Below, one piece after another: positions 8,606 through 17,633 of a stretch of DNA of 64,000 nucleotides. Location of the stretch: positions 1 through 64,000 of the forward strand of contig JBKCGI010000022.1 of NCBI GenBank assembly GCA_046303515.1, written 5' to 3'. The position numbers and the translations under genes are program-made. Positions within the stretch are counted from its first letter, which is position 1. Every line of letters starts with the position of its first letter. This stretch comes from M2408 sp046303515. GTDB lineage: Bacteria > Bacteroidota > Bacteroidia > Flavobacteriales_D > Crocinitomicaceae. The notes under the pieces are model-generated. The model saw only the letters and a list, made by a program, of their open reading frames with translations, had not been told where the DNA came from and did not search any database.

Positions 8606-9253
8606 ATGAAATTAACAGTTCATACTTTAACATACAATCCATTTCAAGAAAATATGTACCTTGTTTCCAACGAAGCAAAAGAATGTGTCATAATTGATCC
8701 AGGATGTTATAGTTCTGAGGAAAAAGCAGATTTGAAGAACTTTATTTCGGAACAAAATTTTAAAGTTTTAGCTCTTTTAAATACACACTGTCATTTAGAT
8801 CATGTATTTGGAAATGCATTTGTGAAAAGAGAATATAATGTGCCATTTTACATGCATGAATTGGATATTCCAACCTTAAACAACATGCCAATTGCCGCAA
8901 GTATGTATGGTTTTGAAGGATATGAGCTTTCTCCTGAAGCTGATTTTTTTGTCAACGACTTAGAGGAAATTTCTTTTGGTGGAATAAATTTTACAGTAAT
9001 TTTTGGACCTGGACACGCACCTGGACATGTGGCTTTTTACAATTCAGAAAACGAATTTTTGTTGGGTGGAGATATTTTATTTAAAGGAAGTTTTGGTAGA
9101 GTTGATTTGCCTGGAGGAGATATGGAAACCTTGAAAAAAACTATCCACGAACGCATGTTTACCTTACCAGAAAACACAATTGTGTACCCGGGACATGGTC
9201 CCGCAACTAGCATTGGAGTTGAAAAAAGAACAAATTATATTTTGCAGTTTTAA
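8606..9253 (+). CDS. Metallo-beta-lactamase-fold hydrolase (glyoxalase II-like)
   Basis: A 215-residue cytosolic protein of the MBL superfamily. The metal-binding motif HCHLDH (HxHxDH) lies near residue 60 in LLNTHCHLDHVFGN; later metal ligands are in GPGHAPGHVAFY, LLGGDILFKGSFGRVD and YPGHGPAT. This pattern is that of the short glyoxalase II-like hydrolases (YcbL type), which act on thioesters such as S-lactoylglutathione or analogues. The exact substrate cannot be told from sequence. It is a single gene. Confidence 0.93.
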   Translation: MKLTVHTLTYNPFQENMYLVSNEAKECVIIDPGCYSSEEKADLKNFISEQNFKVLALLNTHCHLDHVFGNAFVKREYNVPFYMHELDIPTLNNMPIAASMYGFEGYELSPEADFFVNDLEEISFGGINFTVIFGPGHAPGHVAFYNSENEFLLGGDILFKGSFGRVDLPGGDMETLKKTIHERMFTLPENTIVYPGHGPATSIGVEKRTNYILQF

Positions 9254-9291
9254 GAAAATTTAGCGTTTAATATTCCCATTATTATTTTCTG

Positions 9292-9299
9292 TATCTTTA
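9292..9299 (+). promoter_or_regulatory. -7 promoter element of the TPR/SpoIIE gene
   Basis: TATCTTTA (9292-9299) is one base from TAnnTTTG and ends 4 bases before the ATG at 9304, so the transcript would be leaderless. Confidence 0.4.
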
Positions 9300-9303
9300 C
9301 CAC

Positions 9304-11328
9304 ATGATGAAATGGAAATTTACATTTTGTTTTGTACTATTCACGTTGATTTCTTTTTCAAAAGATATCGAAAAGTTTTATCAATCAAAAATTGCTCAAG
9401 CCAAACACGACACCATAAAGGTAAAATTGTTGTTTGATTGGGACGATGAAATCTATTTAGAAAATCCAAATTTAGATTTAAAGCTCAACAATCAAATCAT
9501 CTCCTTTGTAAGAGGAAAACTGAAATTTAAAAATATTTCCAAAAAAGAACGAGTTTTTTATTTTTATGCTTTAGCTCGATCCTTAAACAATAAAGGCTTG
9601 ATTTTAAGTGAGAAAAACAAATTGAATGATGCAATAACATGTCTTACTGAGAGCTATGAAATCGCAAAAAAATATCACTTTAAATTAACAGAAAGCCATA
9701 CAACAAACAATCTTGGCACCATTTACCGCTCACTTCAGGAACATCAAAAAGCAATTACTTACTATGAAAAAAGTTTGGCAATTATTGGAGATTCAAATAA
9801 AACACCTGAAACGTTTAACAACATTGGATTATGTTATTTAGATTTAAAAAACCATAAAAAGGCATTAGTTTATTTTCAGATTAGTTTGCAACTTTCAAAT
9901 GGAATTAATCATGGCTTAAATAAAGCAAACACATTATTGAATCTTGCCGATTTATTTTTAGAAAAAAATGATCAAAAAAGTGCATACTATTACTTCAAAA
10001 AAGCCTTAGAAAAAAATAAGGAAATCAACAATTTTCATGGGATTGCCTATTCATATCAAAAACTTTCAAATTTATTGAGAATTCAGAAAGATTATAAACA
10101 AGCCTTAATTTATGCGCATCAAGCATATTCCATTAGTTTAGAAAATGACTTACTATACAACAAACAAGAAGCTACGGAGGCTTTGTACAAAATATTCAAA
10201 GCACAAGAAAAAAGTGACAGTGCTTTGTATTATTATGAGCTACATATAAAATATTTTGAGGCATATGCCAAACAAACGAATCGGGAAGAATTAATAAAGA
10301 AAGAGTATTTTTTTGAATATAAAAACAAGGAAAAAATTGAGCAAACCAAGCACAAAAAAGAGATGGAGATTGTTTCAGAGAAAAACAAACGCCAAAAAGT
10401 AATCTTAATTTTTGTAATCATAACCTTTGTTGGATTTTTAGTTTTCTTGTATTTTGTGATAAAATCTTATCGTAAAACACAAAAAATGAATTCCTTAATT
10501 GAAAGTCAAAAAAGGGAAGTTGAAATCAAAAACACCGAAATATTAGATTCTATTTCTTACGCCAAAAGAATTCAAACTGCCATTTTACCAACAGATGAAT
10601 TTTTCAAATCTAAATTTCAAGAATCATTCATTTTGTATTTACCTAAAGACATCGTCGCTGGTGATTTTTACTGGATGGAAGAAAAAGACAATTTACTCAT
10701 ATTCGCAGTAGCAGATTGCACCGGACATGGAGTTCCTGGAGCGATGGTTTCTGTTGTTTGTCACAATGCCCTTAATCGTTGTATTCGAGAGTTTAACTTA
10801 AGTGAACCAAATGATATTCTTAACAAAACACGAGAATTAATAATCAATGAATTTGAAAAATCCAACGAAGAAATGCAAGATGGAATGGATATTTCCATGT
10901 GCTGCTTGGATACAAATACGCTTCAATTAAAATGGGCTGGAGCCAATAATCCATTATGGGTGATAAGAAAAAACTCAAATTCAGAAAATGAGCTTGTCGG
11001 AGTGAATGAGCTTCTCGAATTCAAACCTGACAAACAACCAATCGGTAACTATGCACACGCCAAAGCATTTACTTTACATGAATTTCAAATGCATAAAGGA
11101 GATGTAATTTATTTGTTTTCTGATGGTTATATTGACCAATTTGGTGGAGATAATAGCGCTTTCAACAATGGGAAAAAATACAAATCAAAACGACTAAAAT
11201 CTTTACTTCTAAATATTGCACAAGACGATATTGAAAATCAAAAAGCTGTTTTAAAAAGTGAGTTCCTTAAGTGGAAAGGCAATCTCGAACAAGTTGATGA
11301 TATTTGTATTGTTGGGGTACGAGTTTAA
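9304..11328 (+). CDS. TPR-containing membrane SpoIIE/PP2C serine phosphatase
   Basis: A 674-residue signalling protein. An N-terminal signal peptide is followed by about 300 residues of tetratricopeptide repeats (for example NNLGTIYRSLQEHQKAITYYEKSL and LLNLADLFLEKNDQKSAYYYF), so the repeats lie in the periplasm. A coiled coil and one membrane span (about residues 365-388) lead into a cytoplasmic SpoIIE domain. Its metal-binding motifs are visible: VAGDFYWME, FAVADCTGHGVPGAMVSVV and GDVIYLFSDGYIDQFGG. Such proteins (RsbU type) dephosphorylate an anti-anti-sigma factor or similar partner in response to a periplasmic signal. No partner gene is adjacent. The 3' end overlaps the convergent esterase gene by 4 bases. 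Confidence 0.9.
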   Translation: MMKWKFTFCFVLFTLISFSKDIEKFYQSKIAQAKHDTIKVKLLFDWDDEIYLENPNLDLKLNNQIISFVRGKLKFKNISKKERVFYFYALARSLNNKGLILSEKNKLNDAITCLTESYEIAKKYHFKLTESHTTNNLGTIYRSLQEHQKAITYYEKSLAIIGDSNKTPETFNNIGLCYLDLKNHKKALVYFQISLQLSNGINHGLNKANTLLNLADLFLEKNDQKSAYYYFKKALEKNKEINNFHGIAYSYQKLSNLLRIQKDYKQALIYAHQAYSISLENDLLYNKQEATEALYKIFKAQEKSDSALYYYELHIKYFEAYAKQTNREELIKKEYFFEYKNKEKIEQTKHKKEMEIVSEKNKRQKVILIFVIITFVGFLVFLYFVIKSYRKTQKMNSLIESQKREVEIKNTEILDSISYAKRIQTAILPTDEFFKSKFQESFILYLPKDIVAGDFYWMEEKDNLLIFAVADCTGHGVPGAMVSVVCHNALNRCIREFNLSEPNDILNKTRELIINEFEKSNEEMQDGMDISMCCLDTNTLQLKWAGANNPLWVIRKNSNSENELVGVNELLEFKPDKQPIGNYAHAKAFTLHEFQMHKGDVIYLFSDGYIDQFGGDNSAFNNGKKYKSKRLKSLLLNIAQDDIENQKAVLKSEFLKWKGNLEQVDDICIVGVRV

Positions 11329-12011
11329 ATCTTCTTCTTAGTCTGTTTAAACAACCAATCATACATTTCATCTGTGCGGAAAACTTTTTCCAAATCTCCA
11401 TGGTCTGCACCAGGGTGAACAGTATAAATTAGATTCGAAGCATCACATTTTTTAATCGCTGTAACCATTTTTTCTGATTCGGAAATTGGAACGGCGTAAT
11501 CCTTATTTCCATGTTGAATCCAAAAAGGGATGGTTGATAAATTACAGGCATCTTTTTCATTTCCACCTCCACACAAAGCAACAGCAGCAGTAACTCTGTC
11601 AGCATATTTTCCTGCAAAATGCATGGTGCCGTATCCTCCCAAACTCATCCCACATACATAAATACGTGAAGAATCCGTATTGTAGTTTTTTTGAACATAT
11701 TCTAACACTTCTAACACTTTTTCAGGAACCCAATGTCCACTAACAACTTGCGGTGCAACTACAATTGCTGGAATTTTTCTACCATTTTCCATTTCGTGAA
11801 TTACACCGTATTTTTTTACCTTATTTAAGTCTGTTCCAGACAAACTTTTACCATGTAAAAAAATTAAAACAGGTGGTTTACTCTTCAAAATGCTATCTTC
11901 AGGTAAATTGATCCAAAATTTATAAGTCGTTTTATCTGTTACAGTGGAAAGCTGCGTAAATGAGAATTTTACGCTCAAAAAAAGTAAGGATAAAAGAACT
12001 AATATTTTCAT
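11325..12011 (-). CDS. Secreted alpha/beta-hydrolase esterase (PHB depolymerase/feruloyl-esterase-like)
   Basis: The 228-residue product starts with a signal peptide (MKILVLLSLLFLSVKFSFTQ). It has an alpha/beta-hydrolase core: oxyanion loop FLHGKSLSG, nucleophile elbow GMSLGGYG, the Asp in HGNKDYAVPI and the His in HPGADHGDLE. This is the arrangement of short predicted peptidases/esterases of the PHB-depolymerase-like family; the substrate is unknown. An in-frame TTG at 12035 falls inside the promoter -7 box, so the ATG at 12011 is the start. Confidence 0.88.
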   Translation of the reverse strand: MKILVLLSLLFLSVKFSFTQLSTVTDKTTYKFWINLPEDSILKSKPPVLIFLHGKSLSGTDLNKVKKYGVIHEMENGRKIPAIVVAPQVVSGHWVPEKVLEVLEYVQKNYNTDSSRIYVCGMSLGGYGTMHFAGKYADRVTAAVALCGGGNEKDACNLSTIPFWIQHGNKDYAVPISESEKMVTAIKKCDASNLIYTVHPGADHGDLEKVFRTDEMYDWLFKQTKKKI

Positions 12012-12032
12012 AATGAATTGTTTTTGAAGTTG

Positions 12033-12064
12033 CAAAGATAGCTAATAAGTCTTTCATGTTCAAA
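12033..12064 (-). promoter_or_regulatory. Canonical promoter of the esterase gene
   Basis: On the minus strand TTTG (12061-12064), a spacer of exactly 20 bases and TATCTTTG (12033-12040) form a perfect Bacteroidota promoter. It sets the start codon at 12011, about 16 bases after the predicted start of transcription. Confidence 0.75.
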
Positions 12065-12127
12065 TGAATCAAGGATTTAGCATATTTTTAACTTTAATTA
12101 AACGTTTTAGTTTTTGTGGTTTATTTG

Positions 12128-12135
12128 TATATTAG
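12128..12135 (+). promoter_or_regulatory. -7 promoter element of the enoyl-CoA hydratase operon
   Basis: TATATTAG followed by CAC resembles TAnnTTTG with one change and lies 16 bases before the ATG. The same TTAG variant appears before RNase R (22870-22877). Confidence 0.4.
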
Positions 12136-12150
12136 CACAAATTTTAAGTC

Positions 12151-12924
12151 ATGGAAATTTTAAAAACTATTGAAAACGGAGTTTGTACTCTTGTTTTAAA
12201 CCGCCCTGAAGTATTCAATTCTTTTAACGGAAAAATGGCTCTTTTGTTACAAGAAGAATTAATCTTTGCTTCTAAAAATGAAGATGTTAGAGCAATTGTT
12301 ATTACTGGTTCAGGAAAAGCATTTTGTGCGGGTCAAGATTTAGCTGAAGCTACAGATCCAAAAGGTCCAGCTTTGCAAGATATTGTCAAAAAACATTACA
12401 ATCCAATAATAGAACTTATTCGTTCGATCGAAAAACCTATAATTGCTGCAGTAAATGGTGTTGCTGCTGGTGCAGGGGCAAATATTGCATTAGCGTGTGA
12501 CATTACGATTGCAAAACATTCAGCAAGTTTCATTCAAGCATTTTCCAAAATTGGTTTGATTCCAGATTCTGGTGGAACTTACTTTTTACCGCGAATCATC
12601 GGCACCCAAAAAGCTTTGGCATTAATGATGACTGGCGATAAAATTTCGGCTCAAGAAGCCGATCAAATGAATATGATTTACAAAGCTGTTTCAGATGAAG
12701 ATTTTGAAACTTTTGTGGCACAATTTGCAGGTAACTTAGCGCAAATGCCAACAAAAGGTTTGGGATTAACAAAAAGAGCTGTCAATAGAACCTTTCAACA
12801 TAATTTGACAGAACAATTAGCTTTGGAAGAAGTTTTACAAACAGAAGCGGGTACTACTTACGATTTCAAGGAAGGTGTTCAGGCATTTTTAGAAAAGCGC
12901 AAACCTGTTTTTAAAGGAAAATAA
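12151..12924 (+). CDS. paaG: Enoyl-CoA hydratase/isomerase, PaaG-like
   Basis: A 257-residue crotonase-fold enzyme. The oxyanion-hole motifs are clear: AFCAGQDLAEATDP and NGVAAGAGANIALACDI. FSKIGLIPDSGGTYFLPRIIG contains the Asp found in PaaG-type isomerases at the position of the second hydratase Glu. PaaG isomerises the ring epoxide of phenylacetyl-CoA to an oxepin; related enzymes are general 2-enoyl-CoA hydratases. It is grouped with a 3-hydroxyacyl-CoA dehydrogenase two genes on, as in phenylacetate operons. The rest of that pathway (paaABCDE, paaZ, paaK) is not in the window, so the PaaG assignment is probable rather than proven. Confidence 0.82.
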   Translation: MEILKTIENGVCTLVLNRPEVFNSFNGKMALLLQEELIFASKNEDVRAIVITGSGKAFCAGQDLAEATDPKGPALQDIVKKHYNPIIELIRSIEKPIIAAVNGVAAGAGANIALACDITIAKHSASFIQAFSKIGLIPDSGGTYFLPRIIGTQKALALMMTGDKISAQEADQMNMIYKAVSDEDFETFVAQFAGNLAQMPTKGLGLTKRAVNRTFQHNLTEQLALEEVLQTEAGTTYDFKEGVQAFLEKRKPVFKGK

Positions 12925-14745
12925 ATGCATTTATTCAAAAAATATATCCTATTTATCCTAATTACAGGGTTAAGTTCCTTTGGATTGGCGCAGCCAAAAT
13001 TTGAAGAGCGCAACGATAATATTTCAAAGCATCAACAACTTAGAATCTCGCATCTACATGAGTTAATCGCTATAGATTCTGATTCTGCTGAAGTAGAAAT
13101 CTTAAAATTTAAAAAGGAAGTAGAAAATAGTGATCTAGATTATTATGAATCTAGTAACTTGTTTATCGAAGTACTCAACCTAGAAGCTGAATTATATAGG
13201 AACAGTGGAGATTATGTTCACATGAAATTAGCTTACTATCAAGCAGTTTCCTTTAAAAATGAATATACATCCACTTACCAAAATTTACTTTTACAGCATT
13301 TAAGTGCCATAAACGAAGGCGTAAAAGGTAAGTATAAGAAACAAAAAATAATTTTAGTTGATTTAATTCAAAAGGCAAAACAAAACAACTTCCAATTCTT
13401 ATTAGCGAAGGCAAATTTTACTTTAGGTAAATATTATGCCAATACGAATAATTTTAAAGCTGCCTTTAAACATTTAGATATCGCAAGTAAATTGTTTGAA
13501 AAAAATGGATATGAAATAAAAGTTTACGAAACAAATGTTAGCAAAGGGATTACTTGTTTCTGGTCACAAGAATATCAAAAATCACTTACCTATTTTCATC
13601 AAACGAAATCTTTTACACACAAAAATTACTTTAATAAGGCATATGCTAACTCTTTGTTAAATTTAGCAGAAGCACACCTTTTTATAGAGGGAAATCAAGA
13701 CAGTGCAAAATATTATTTCGACGCTTTTTTGAAAATAAAAGACAAAGCCGACATTAGAGACATTTACAATTGTTATTGGAGTTTAGAAGAACTCTACATT
13801 CAAAAAAACAACAATGATTCAGCTTATCATTACTTGAAATTAGCCTATGAAACGGAGTCTAAAATAAAAGATTTACGACGAGAAAAAACAAATGCTGAAA
13901 TCGATGTTTTGTATAAAAAAGTTCAAAATCAAAGAAAAATAGAAGATGAAAGTAAACATCAAGAATTACTTAAAATCATTTTTGCTTTTTGTGGTATATT
14001 TTTAATTCTTGTGATTTTAGTTTTTTGGTTTTTATTAAATGAAAAAGGTAAGTTAAATAACATTTTAGCGACTCAGAATGATGAGATCATGGCAAAAAAC
14101 AAAATAATTGATGACTCACTAAAAGAAAAGGAATTGTTGTTGAAAGAAATCCATCATAGAGTAAAAAACAATTTACAAATCATTTCAAGTTTATTGAGTT
14201 TACAATCCAAAAACATTGAGGATAAAAAAGCCAAACAAGCAATTTTTGAAGGAAAAGAACGTATTCAAGCCATTGCATTAATTCATCAAAAACTGTATTT
14301 GAATAACTCATTTGCTACCATTAAAATGAATGAATATTTGCAAGATTTAGTTGAACAACTTGGCAAATCCTATTCAAACGAAAACAACGGAATTCAAATT
14401 ATTCTCAAAACAAATGATATCATTTTAAACATTGATACAGTTGTACCTTTGGGTTTAATTATTTGCGAGTTAACAACAAATGCTTTCAAATACGCGTTCG
14501 AAAATAAATCTGAAGGAAAATTAAAAGTTGAAATCAACCATGCTGAAAACGGACATTACATTCTTAATGTCAAAGACGATGGCAATGGTATGAAAGAAAA
14601 TTTTGATTTTTTAAACTCTAAAACTTTAGGGGTAGAAATCGTTACGGCATTAACCGAACAATTAGATGGTTCAATTTCATACAAATCGGATGAAAATGGA
14701 ACATCTATTAAAATCAAATTTAAAGAAATAAATTTACCAAAATGA
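12925..14745 (+). CDS. TPR-containing sensor histidine kinase, HisKA_2 type
   Basis: A 606-residue protein beginning one base after the preceding stop. A signal peptide (ending SSFGLAQ) precedes periplasmic helical TPR-like repeats (to about 345), one membrane span (about 350-372) and a coiled coil. The HisKA_2 dimerisation box KEIHHRVKNNLQIISSLLSLQS follows, with the phospho-accepting His near residue 409. The HATPase_c domain has an intact N box (ICELTTNAFKYAFENK), G1 (DDGNGM) and G2-like region (KTLGVEIVTALTEQLDG). It should autophosphorylate in response to an envelope signal. No response regulator is adjacent. Its stop overlaps the next start (ATGA), so it is coupled to a fatty-acyl metabolism gene. 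Confidence 0.92.
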   Translation: MHLFKKYILFILITGLSSFGLAQPKFEERNDNISKHQQLRISHLHELIAIDSDSAEVEILKFKKEVENSDLDYYESSNLFIEVLNLEAELYRNSGDYVHMKLAYYQAVSFKNEYTSTYQNLLLQHLSAINEGVKGKYKKQKIILVDLIQKAKQNNFQFLLAKANFTLGKYYANTNNFKAAFKHLDIASKLFEKNGYEIKVYETNVSKGITCFWSQEYQKSLTYFHQTKSFTHKNYFNKAYANSLLNLAEAHLFIEGNQDSAKYYFDAFLKIKDKADIRDIYNCYWSLEELYIQKNNNDSAYHYLKLAYETESKIKDLRREKTNAEIDVLYKKVQNQRKIEDESKHQELLKIIFAFCGIFLILVILVFWFLLNEKGKLNNILATQNDEIMAKNKIIDDSLKEKELLLKEIHHRVKNNLQIISSLLSLQSKNIEDKKAKQAIFEGKERIQAIALIHQKLYLNNSFATIKMNEYLQDLVEQLGKSYSNENNGIQIILKTNDIILNIDTVVPLGLIICELTTNAFKYAFENKSEGKLKVEINHAENGHYILNVKDDGNGMKENFDFLNSKTLGVEIVTALTEQLDGSISYKSDENGTSIKIKFKEINLPK

Positions 14746-15896
14746 ATTTAATAAATGTTGGAGTATTAGGCTCTGGTACTATGGGTGCTGGTATTGCTCA
14801 AGTTGCTGCACAAGCTGGTCACCTTGTAGTTTTAGTAGACAGTAATCAAGTTGCAATTGAAAAAGCAAAGGCTAGTTTACATAAAACCTTCGAAAAATTA
14901 GTTGAAAAAGAAAAAATTACTGCGGACAAAGCAAAAGAGGTTTTGTCTCGAATTCTATTCACGACAGATAAAAATGATTTTAAAGATTGTGGATTGATTA
15001 TTGAAGCAATTGTAGAAAATTTAGAGGTTAAACATTTAGTTTTCAAAGAAATGGAGACTATTGTTTCTGAAAATTGTATTTTGGCTTCAAATACCTCATC
15101 ACTTTCTATCGCTTCAATAGGTTCTGTTTTACAAAAATCAGATCGTATCATCGGAATTCATTTTTTCAATCCTGCGCCTTTGATGCCTTTGGTAGAGATT
15201 ATTCCTGCTGTTCAAACTTCAAGCGATATATTGAATCAAGCGAAAGCAATTATTGATTCTTGGAAAAAAATTACGGTAGTTTGTAAAGACACTCCAGGGT
15301 TTATTGTGAATCGAGTTGCGAGACCTTTTTACGGAGAAGCTTTGCGGATTTATGAAGAAGGAATCGCAGATTTTGCAACCATCGATTGGGCAATGACGCA
15401 GATTGGTGGTTTTAGAATGGGACCATTTACCTTGATGGATTACATTGGAAACGATGTAAATTATACAGTCACTGAAACCGTTTTTGAAGCCTTTTATTTT
15501 GACCCTAGATTTAAACCATCTTTTACACAAAAAAGACATAAAGAAGCTGGATTTTACGGCAGAAAAACTGGACGGGGATATTTTGATTACAAAGAAGGTT
15601 CAGAAATGCCAAAAGCAAATGAAGATTTAGTTCTTGGAAATCAAATCTTTATGCGCATACTTTCTATGTTGATCAACGAAGCGTACGATGCTTTATATTT
15701 GAAAGTAGCTTCACGTCAAGACATAGATTTAGCTATGAAAAATGGTGTAAATTACCCAAAAGGTTTATTGGAATGGTCAGAAGAAATAGGTTTGGATAAA
15801 ATCTTAGGCATTTTGGACAACTTATTTGTTGAATACGGTGAAGACCGTTACAGACCTAATGTTTTGTTGAAACGATTAGTTAAAGAAATGGTATAA
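14742..15896 (+). CDS. paaH: 3-hydroxyacyl-CoA dehydrogenase (PaaH/HbdA type)
   Basis: A 384-residue NAD-dependent enzyme. The N-terminal Rossmann domain has GVLGSGTMGAGIAQVAAQAG; the catalytic region has ASNTSSLSI and IGIHFFNPAPLMPLVEII, with the conserved active-site His, and DTPGFIVNRVARPFYGEALR. Two C-terminal 3HCDH domains follow (FTLMDYIGNDVN, then a second copy with GVNYPKGLLEW). It oxidises 3-hydroxyacyl-CoA to 3-ketoacyl-CoA, the step after the hydratase encoded at 12151. In phenylacetate degraders this is PaaH; it could equally serve beta-oxidation. The start is fixed by the 4-base overlap with the kinase gene. Confidence 0.9.
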   Translation: MNLINVGVLGSGTMGAGIAQVAAQAGHLVVLVDSNQVAIEKAKASLHKTFEKLVEKEKITADKAKEVLSRILFTTDKNDFKDCGLIIEAIVENLEVKHLVFKEMETIVSENCILASNTSSLSIASIGSVLQKSDRIIGIHFFNPAPLMPLVEIIPAVQTSSDILNQAKAIIDSWKKITVVCKDTPGFIVNRVARPFYGEALRIYEEGIADFATIDWAMTQIGGFRMGPFTLMDYIGNDVNYTVTETVFEAFYFDPRFKPSFTQKRHKEAGFYGRKTGRGYFDYKEGSEMPKANEDLVLGNQIFMRILSMLINEAYDALYLKVASRQDIDLAMKNGVNYPKGLLEWSEEIGLDKILGILDNLFVEYGEDRYRPNVLLKRLVKEMV

Positions 15897-15967
15897 ATAT
15901 CAGGGACTAATTGTGAGCGAAAATAAAAAAACTTAAATTAAAACCTATTCAACACTAATTAAAAACC

Positions 15968-16477
15968 ATGAACACTCACTTCCGCTTAGCACTCGAATCA
16001 GAAATTCCCCAAATATGGAGCATTCTGCAACAAGCCATTGAAAGAAGAAAAATTGATGGCAGCAATCAATGGCAAAATGGTTATCCGAATCCGGAATCAA
16101 TTCGACAAGATATCACTAAAAATGTTGGCTATGTCTTAACTGAGGGTGAACAAGTTATCGCCTATGGTGCAGTATTGATAAATGACGAGCCTGCTTACGC
16201 AGATATTATTGGAAAATGGCTCACAAACGATGATTTTGTGGTCGTGCACCGCGTAGCAATCGCTGAGACACATTTAGGAAAGGGATTGATTCAAAAAATG
16301 TTCTCATACATTGAAGATTTTGCTCGAGAAAACAAGATTTATAGCATTAAAGTAGATACCAATTTCGACAACCAAGCCATGTTGCGAATCATGGAAAAAT
16401 TAGAGTATAGCTATTGTGGTGAAGTGAGTATGGGTGGAAGTCCAAGAAAAGCTTTTGAAAAGGTGTTAGAGGAATAA
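15968..16477 (+). CDS. GNAT-family N-acetyltransferase
   Basis: A 169-residue acetyltransferase. The acetyl-CoA-binding core is VVVHRVAIAETHLGKGLIQKMFSYIE, containing the motif A pattern (here HLGKGL, less canonical than R/QxxGxG/A). It is followed by SIKVDTNFDNQAMLRIMEKLEYSYCGEV, the usual last strands of GNAT proteins. The N-terminus (AIERRKIDGSNQWQNGYPNPE) resembles a common Bacteroidota and Firmicutes subfamily of unknown substrate. It is a single gene, followed by repeat sequence and the IS element. Confidence 0.88.
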   Translation: MNTHFRLALESEIPQIWSILQQAIERRKIDGSNQWQNGYPNPESIRQDITKNVGYVLTEGEQVIAYGAVLINDEPAYADIIGKWLTNDDFVVVHRVAIAETHLGKGLIQKMFSYIEDFARENKIYSIKVDTNFDNQAMLRIMEKLEYSYCGEVSMGGSPRKAFEKVLEE

Positions 16478-16511
16478 TTAATCCTAAACACATAGATTTC
16501 TATGTTAATAA

Positions 16512-16526
16512 TTTACCACATAGATT
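16512..16526 (+). repeat. Left copy of an inverted repeat enclosing the IS110 element
   Basis: TTTACCACATAGATT is the reverse complement of the two ends of the sequence at 17958-17980 (AATCTATG...ATGTGGTAAA), apart from an extra 8 bases there. The surrounding sequence from 16490 holds a second degenerate copy (CACATAGATTTCTATGTTAAT). The motif belongs to the intergenic family seen at 32474-32630. Confidence 0.5.
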
Positions 16527-16595
16527 CTGTGTTAATATCCAAATAAAATATTATTTTTTTTATTTTTGTTTTTCAAAACAGCCAAGAGCTAGTTT

Positions 16596-17633
16596 CTAAG
16601 AGGGAGTAACCATTGTTTGTTGCTCTCTCTTCTTTTTTTCATAATCTTTTTCGTAAGTTGTATCATTTCGATAAATCACATAAATTAATTCCAATAATTT
16701 TCTTTGTACCGCAACTACACCTTTCATTTTGACCCCATTTTTTGAGACTAATCTATTATAGATAGCTTTATAGTTTTCATCGTGTTTTATTGCCGCTAAA
16801 GCGGGTAAATGCATCGCTTTTCTAATACTTCGATTTCCTTTTTTTGATATTCTAGGTTTTCCTTTTATAGATGTTCCTGATTGTTTTTCTTTAATATCTA
16901 ATCCAGCATAACTAGTTAGTTGTTTTTTATTCTTAATTAATTCAAACCCATTTGTTTCAGCTAAAATAATAGTTGCTGTTAAATCACCAACACCCGGTAT
17001 TGTTGTGATTTTTTTAAGTTTAGATTTGACTTCTTCATCTTTGGCTTGTTCTATATCCCGCTTAATTTCTGCTTCTTGTTTGTTGAAAAATTTAATTCGA
17101 GCTTTGATTCGTTTCACTGTATTTTCGTTAGGACAAGCTTCTGACTCTTCTGCGTGTAATTGATTTTTAGCTACTACTCGTTCATCAACTATTTGATCTC
17201 TTTCGCGAGTTAACTGTTTAAGATTTTTGTAAACTTTATTTGGTTTTTTCCATTCAGTTAATTTTCTCTCTAAACCAAATTGGGAAATGGCCTCTGAACA
17301 AGTTTTATCAGTGACGGTTTTAATATCCAAAGTTCTAATATAATTACTTATTTTATTTGGTAAGAGGATACTTAATTTGTATCCTTTTCCATCTAAAAAA
17401 TAAGCAAACTTCTCATGATAAACTCCAGTTGCTTCCATCACAAAAAGTAATGGTTTATCTACAATAGTTAACTTTTTTGTCCATTTTAACAAGTCATCCA
17501 TACCTCTTTCGGTATTCTTAAATACTTTATAGGCATAAATCTCTTGACTTAAATCACCAAACTTTCTACCCAAAGAAACAACTAATTCTTTTTGAGCTAC
17601 ATCAATGCCCAAAACTTGCTTTAAAACTTCCAT
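16596..17633 (-). CDS. IS110-family transposase (DEDD recombinase)
   Basis: A 345-residue protein with the two-part IS110 structure. The N-terminal DEDD_Tnp_IS110 domain has GIDVAQKELVVSLG with the first catalytic Asp, and FVMEATGVYHEKFAYFLDGKGY with the Glu; a further Asp is in the TLDIKTVTDKTCSEAISQFG region. A coiled-coil middle follows. The C-terminal Transposase_20 domain has ITTIPGVGDLTATIILAET and LTSYAGLDIKEKQSGTSIKGK, which carries the conserved Ser region, and GNRSIRKAMHLPALAAI. These enzymes act with an element-encoded bridge RNA that reads both target and donor DNA. The gene looks intact, so the element may be active. Confidence 0.95.
   Translation of the reverse strand: MEVLKQVLGIDVAQKELVVSLGRKFGDLSQEIYAYKVFKNTERGMDDLLKWTKKLTIVDKPLLFVMEATGVYHEKFAYFLDGKGYKLSILLPNKISNYIRTLDIKTVTDKTCSEAISQFGLERKLTEWKKPNKVYKNLKQLTRERDQIVDERVVAKNQLHAEESEACPNENTVKRIKARIKFFNKQEAEIKRDIEQAKDEEVKSKLKKITTIPGVGDLTATIILAETNGFELIKNKKQLTSYAGLDIKEKQSGTSIKGKPRISKKGNRSIRKAMHLPALAAIKHDENYKAIYNRLVSKNGVKMKGVVAVQRKLLELIYVIYRNDTTYEKDYEKKKREQQTMVTPS

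Noticed and set aside
12012..12035. TTG at 12035 as the esterase start
   Set aside because: It lies inside the TATCTTTG -7 box of a perfect promoter, and the signal peptide begins at ATG 12011.
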